Notes under the pieces: generated by a model
Seen by the model: the letters and a program-made list of their open reading frames with translations, nothing else
Databases searched by the model: none
Told to the model about the DNA's origin: nothing
Shown here: in pieces, positions 61,860 to 64,000 of the stretch
Position numbering within the stretch: position 1 is the first letter of the stretch
Layout of the letters: each line of letters begins with the position of its first letter
Assembly (NCBI RefSeq): GCF_020524585.1
Contig: NZ_JAIVLK010000008.1
Location: 124,001 to 188,000, forward strand
Source: Celeribacter naphthalenivorans
GTDB taxonomy: Bacteria; Pseudomonadota; Alphaproteobacteria; Rhodobacterales; Rhodobacteraceae
Direction: 5' to 3'
Length of the DNA stretch: 64,000 bases
Position numbers and translations under genes: made by a program

Positions 61860-62051
61860 TTAGTAGGTGACCACAGTGCGGGACATCAGATCGGCGGAGA
61901 TTTTGTCGCCGAGGGCAGTGGTGCCGCTGGAAACGGAGGCCAGAACGGCAATGGCGAGGCCGACGATGGCAGAGGTCAGCACAACCCAGTCAACGGTCAC
62001 GGCGCCGTCTTCGTCACGTTTGAAGCGATTTGCGAGATTGAAGAATTTCAT
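61860..62051 (-). CDS. flp: Flp family type IVb pilin (copy 2)
   Basis: The twin of the downstream pilin: 63 residues, identical in length, leader, cleavage region and C-terminus (SADLMSRTVVTY), with seven substitutions, mostly conservative and in the hydrophobic helix. The ribosome-binding site GGAGGGTAAACTA is better than that of copy 1. It is the first gene after the probable promoter in the AT-rich region and is likely the major subunit; this is an inference. Confidence 0.93.
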   Translation of the reverse strand: MKFFNLANRFKRDEDGAVTVDWVVLTSAIVGLAIAVLASVSSGTTALGDKISADLMSRTVVTY

Positions 62052-62440
62052 TAGTTTACCCTCCGAGGATATGTTTCAGCTCAGTTTTTCCACGTCTTAG
62101 CGTTTGGAGCACTTGCCGTTTCCCTTGGCTGTATCGCTCCGTTGCGCTTTCGATGAGCCTATATGGCCCCCGAACTGGGGCGAGAGTTGGGCAGCATTGG
62201 TACGTTTTTGGAAACGCGAAGAAATCCGGGTCATAATTTATTAAGTGTATGATTTTAAATCATAAAAAATTTTAACTATTTTTTGAGAAAATGCTTTTCA
62301 AGTGGAAAAACGGTTAATGCGGGCCTTTGATTTATTCTGAATCTCTCTAAATCACTCGCAAAACGTGGTGATTTTTGCGAAACTGGATGCAATTACACTG
62401 AAAAGGCCGACCAACAGGCCTGTCATGAGAGCAGTTGCGT
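62052..62440. other. 389-base divergent region between flp and the transglycosylase gene
   Basis: AT-rich between about 62230 and 62300, unlike the rest of the window. It contains the perfect palindrome ATGATTTTAAATCAT (62249-62263) and overlapping inverted repeats at 62349-62380. It must carry the promoters of flp and of the lytic transglycosylase. No small gene is convincing. Confidence 0.6.
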
Positions 62441-63328
62441 ATGATTCAAAAGTTTCGATCCGGGGCGCTGTCTCCGATTGTTTTCTCTGTGAGTTTACTC
62501 GCCATGGCCTCTGTCGCGCCTGTTTTTGCGCAGGATCAGGGCCAGGAGGCCACGCCCTCCGCCACCGCAGAGGCACAGGTGCCGCCGCCCTGGCCTGAGG
62601 TGCGCACCAAGCGTCTTGGCGTGCCGACAGGGGGCGCAGGCAATCTGATCAATGTGCAAATCCGTCCCGGCCCCAAAACCCTCAAAGCCCCGCCTGTGGC
62701 CCAAGCCGCCGAGGTGCCCGCGCCGCAAGATCTGATGGACTGGTATTGGACCGCCGTGCCGCATGATCTGGCGGGGGCCGAGGCGTCGCGGTTCGGGGCG
62801 GCTTTGGCGGCGCTCGATCTCGATACGAAAAAGATGATTCCTACCCCGTCGTTTCAGCATGTCACCGATCTGGCCAATCGCTACGGTCCGTCGCTCTTGC
62901 TGAACTCCATCGGAACGCAGGTCAGCCCGGCCTTGGCGCTTGCGGTGATCGCGGTCGAATCCTCGGGCGATGAGGCGGCGCTCAGCGGGGCAGGGGCGCA
63001 GGGTCTCATGCAGCTCATTCCGGCGACGGCAGAGCGTTTTGGCGTCGACGCCACGGACCCCGATCAGAACATCAAGGGCGGCATCGCTTATCTCGATTGG
63101 CTGTTGAAAGAGTTCAACGGCGATGTGGCGCTGGCGCTTGCGGGGTATAATGCGGGGGAAAACGCGGTGAAATCCGCGGGCGGTCCGCCGCCCTATGCGG
63201 AAACGCGTGCCTATGTGCCCAAGGTGTTGGCCGCTTGGCAGGTGACAAAGCGCCTCTGTGTGACCCAGCCGGAGCTTTATTCAGACGGCTGCGTCTTTGC
63301 CACCAACGCGGTGCGGGCGTCCAACTGA
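62441..63328 (+). CDS. lytic transglycosylase (SLT domain) protein
   Basis: A 295-residue exported protein. Signal peptide (IVFSVSLLAMASVAPVFA), a Pro-rich low-complexity part, then the C-terminal SLT domain: AVIAVESSGDEAALSGAGA carries the catalytic Glu, followed by GLMQLIPATAERFGV, NIKGGIAYLDWLL and LALAGYNAGENAV. It cleaves peptidoglycan glycan strands. ATG 62441 was preferred to TTG 62435. Placement beside the Tad genes suggests, but does not show, a role in opening the wall for the pilus. Confidence 0.88.
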   Translation: MIQKFRSGALSPIVFSVSLLAMASVAPVFAQDQGQEATPSATAEAQVPPPWPEVRTKRLGVPTGGAGNLINVQIRPGPKTLKAPPVAQAAEVPAPQDLMDWYWTAVPHDLAGAEASRFGAALAALDLDTKKMIPTPSFQHVTDLANRYGPSLLLNSIGTQVSPALALAVIAVESSGDEAALSGAGAQGLMQLIPATAERFGVDATDPDQNIKGGIAYLDWLLKEFNGDVALALAGYNAGENAVKSAGGPPPYAETRAYVPKVLAAWQVTKRLCVTQPELYSDGCVFATNAVRASN

Positions 63329-63330
63329 AA

Positions 63331-63361
63331 AGGGGCCCAAAGGGGCTCCTGTGGGGCCCCT
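63331..63361. terminator. possible terminator hairpin between convergent genes
   Basis: Arms AGGGGCCC (63331-63338) and GGGCCCCT (63354-63361), between the transglycosylase stop and the SDR stop. No T-run, so function is uncertain. Confidence 0.45.
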
Positions 63362-63376
63362 GATCTCAACAGGCGT

Positions 63377-64000
63377 TTAGATCGACATTTTCTTGAAGAT
63401 GAATTCCGGGATGTGCCGGATGATCAACATGATGTAGCGCCAGAAAAACGGCGTGTAGATCACGTTCTTTTTCTTCGCCACCGCGCGCAGGATGTCTTTC
63501 GCCACCGCATCGGGGGAGGCGACGAGGAACATGCCTTCGATGCCCCAGGTCATCGCCGTATCGACAAAGCCCGGTTTCACGGTCACCACATGACCGCCTG
63601 CGCGCGTCAGGCGATTGCGCAGACCCGACAGGTAAGTCGCGAATCCCGCTTTGGCTGAACCGTAGACATAGTTTCCAATCCGGCCACGATCCCCGGCGAC
63701 CGATCCGACGCCTACGACGGTGCCTTGGCCGCGATCTTCCATATGCGGGGCCAACATCGACAGGAAGGTCGCCGGGCCGACATGGCTGTCCTGCACGACG
63801 CCTCCGATCAGGCTCGGATCGGCGTCAATTGCGGATTGCTCCGGCATGGAGCCAACGAAGACGGCGCAGTTGATCGCGCCCTCGTTCAGGGCCGCGTGGT
63901 CGATGATGGTGGCGAAGGTTGTGCTGTCGCGCGCATCGAAGCGCATGGCGACGGCCTCACATGCTCCACGTGCTTTGCAATCTTCGGCGGAGGCCGTGAG
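63377..64000 (-). CDS. short-chain dehydrogenase/reductase family protein (5' truncated)
   Basis: The gene is open at the right window edge: the frame continues upstream of the ATG at 63946 as LTASAEDCKARGACEAVAM, a typical SDR stretch, so the N-terminal glycine-rich NAD(P) site is outside the window. Visible parts are a variant of the NNAG-type strand (INCAVFVGS), VVGVGSVAGDRGR with the catalytic Ser, and YGSAKAGFATYL with Tyr and Lys. The tail ends in a hydrophobic segment (FFWRYIMLIIRHIPEFIF), suggesting membrane association. Substrate unknown. Confidence 0.85.
   Translation of the reverse strand, partial: LTASAEDCKARGACEAVAMRFDARDSTTFATIIDHAALNEGAINCAVFVGSMPEQSAIDADPSLIGGVVQDSHVGPATFLSMLAPHMEDRGQGTVVGVGSVAGDRGRIGNYVYGSAKAGFATYLSGLRNRLTRAGGHVVTVKPGFVDTAMTWGIEGMFLVASPDAVAKDILRAVAKKKNVIYTPFFWRYIMLIIRHIPEFIFKKMSI

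Overview
The window is 64 kb of high-GC chromosomal DNA from an alphaproteobacterium, most likely of the Rhodobacteraceae (Roseobacter group). The evidence is the gene set and order: the F1 ATP synthase operon atpHAGDC; ybgC-tolQRAB-pal-cpoB-tilS-ftsH; ruvCAB; Flp pilins of the GAVTVDW type; and several families typical of Rhodobacterales (DUF2125, TIGR01459 HAD hydrolase, and an ExbB-like protein paired with an OmpA-like protein). No plasmid, prophage, insertion sequence, CRISPR array, rRNA or tRNA was found. Nearly all genes look like ordinary core genome. The genus cannot be fixed from this sequence.

Layout. 1-5.7 kb: a truncated endonuclease/exonuclease/phosphatase protein, the pair hisC-tyrC, an extensin-like protein, DUF2125 and ChaC. 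5.7-13.9 kb: an ion-channel-like/OmpA-like envelope pair, then M23 peptidase, clpA, gloB and a methyltransferase. 14-15.2 kb: a very acidic membrane-anchored protein of unknown role. 15.8-20.7 kb: the F1 ATP synthase operon. 20.8-32.5 kb: housekeeping singletons and small operons (MazG-like, H-type lectin domain, prs, HCCA isomerase, threonine aldolase-YcgN-ribF, MaoC, HAD, YeeE/YedE, PPOX, MFS, msrA, prmA). 33.3-38 kb: ruvCAB, a second MazG-like protein, aroQ, thpR and unknowns. 38-47.5 kb: Tol-Pal, tilS, ftsH, chorismate mutase. 47.6-62.1 kb: a Tad/Flp pilus region on the minus strand (two Flp pilins, cpaB, cpaC, an OmpA lipoprotein, cpaE, cpaF, tadB, tadC, two TPR lipoproteins, cpaA), flanked by an AAA ATPase and a polytopic membrane protein. 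62.4-64 kb: a lytic transglycosylase and a truncated SDR oxidoreductase.

Functional themes. Much of the window concerns the cell envelope: Tol-Pal keeps the outer membrane attached during division, the ExbB/OmpA-like pair looks like another ion-driven inner-membrane complex reaching to the peptidoglycan, and the Tad genes build a type IVb pilus. Hairpins divide the Tad cluster into probable units: flp-flp; cpaB; cpaC-ompA; and cpaE to cpaA.

The least expected signal is non-coding. A 31-bp TTAA-rich imperfect palindrome occurs three times, nearly identical, and each copy lies between the ends of two convergent genes. A fourth convergent junction carries two other long palindromes. I found no multi-gene system here that I can call clearly new. 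The best candidates for follow-up are the ExbB/OmpA-like pair, the AAA ATPase with a winged-helix-like N-terminus, the acidic repeat protein, and these palindromes.
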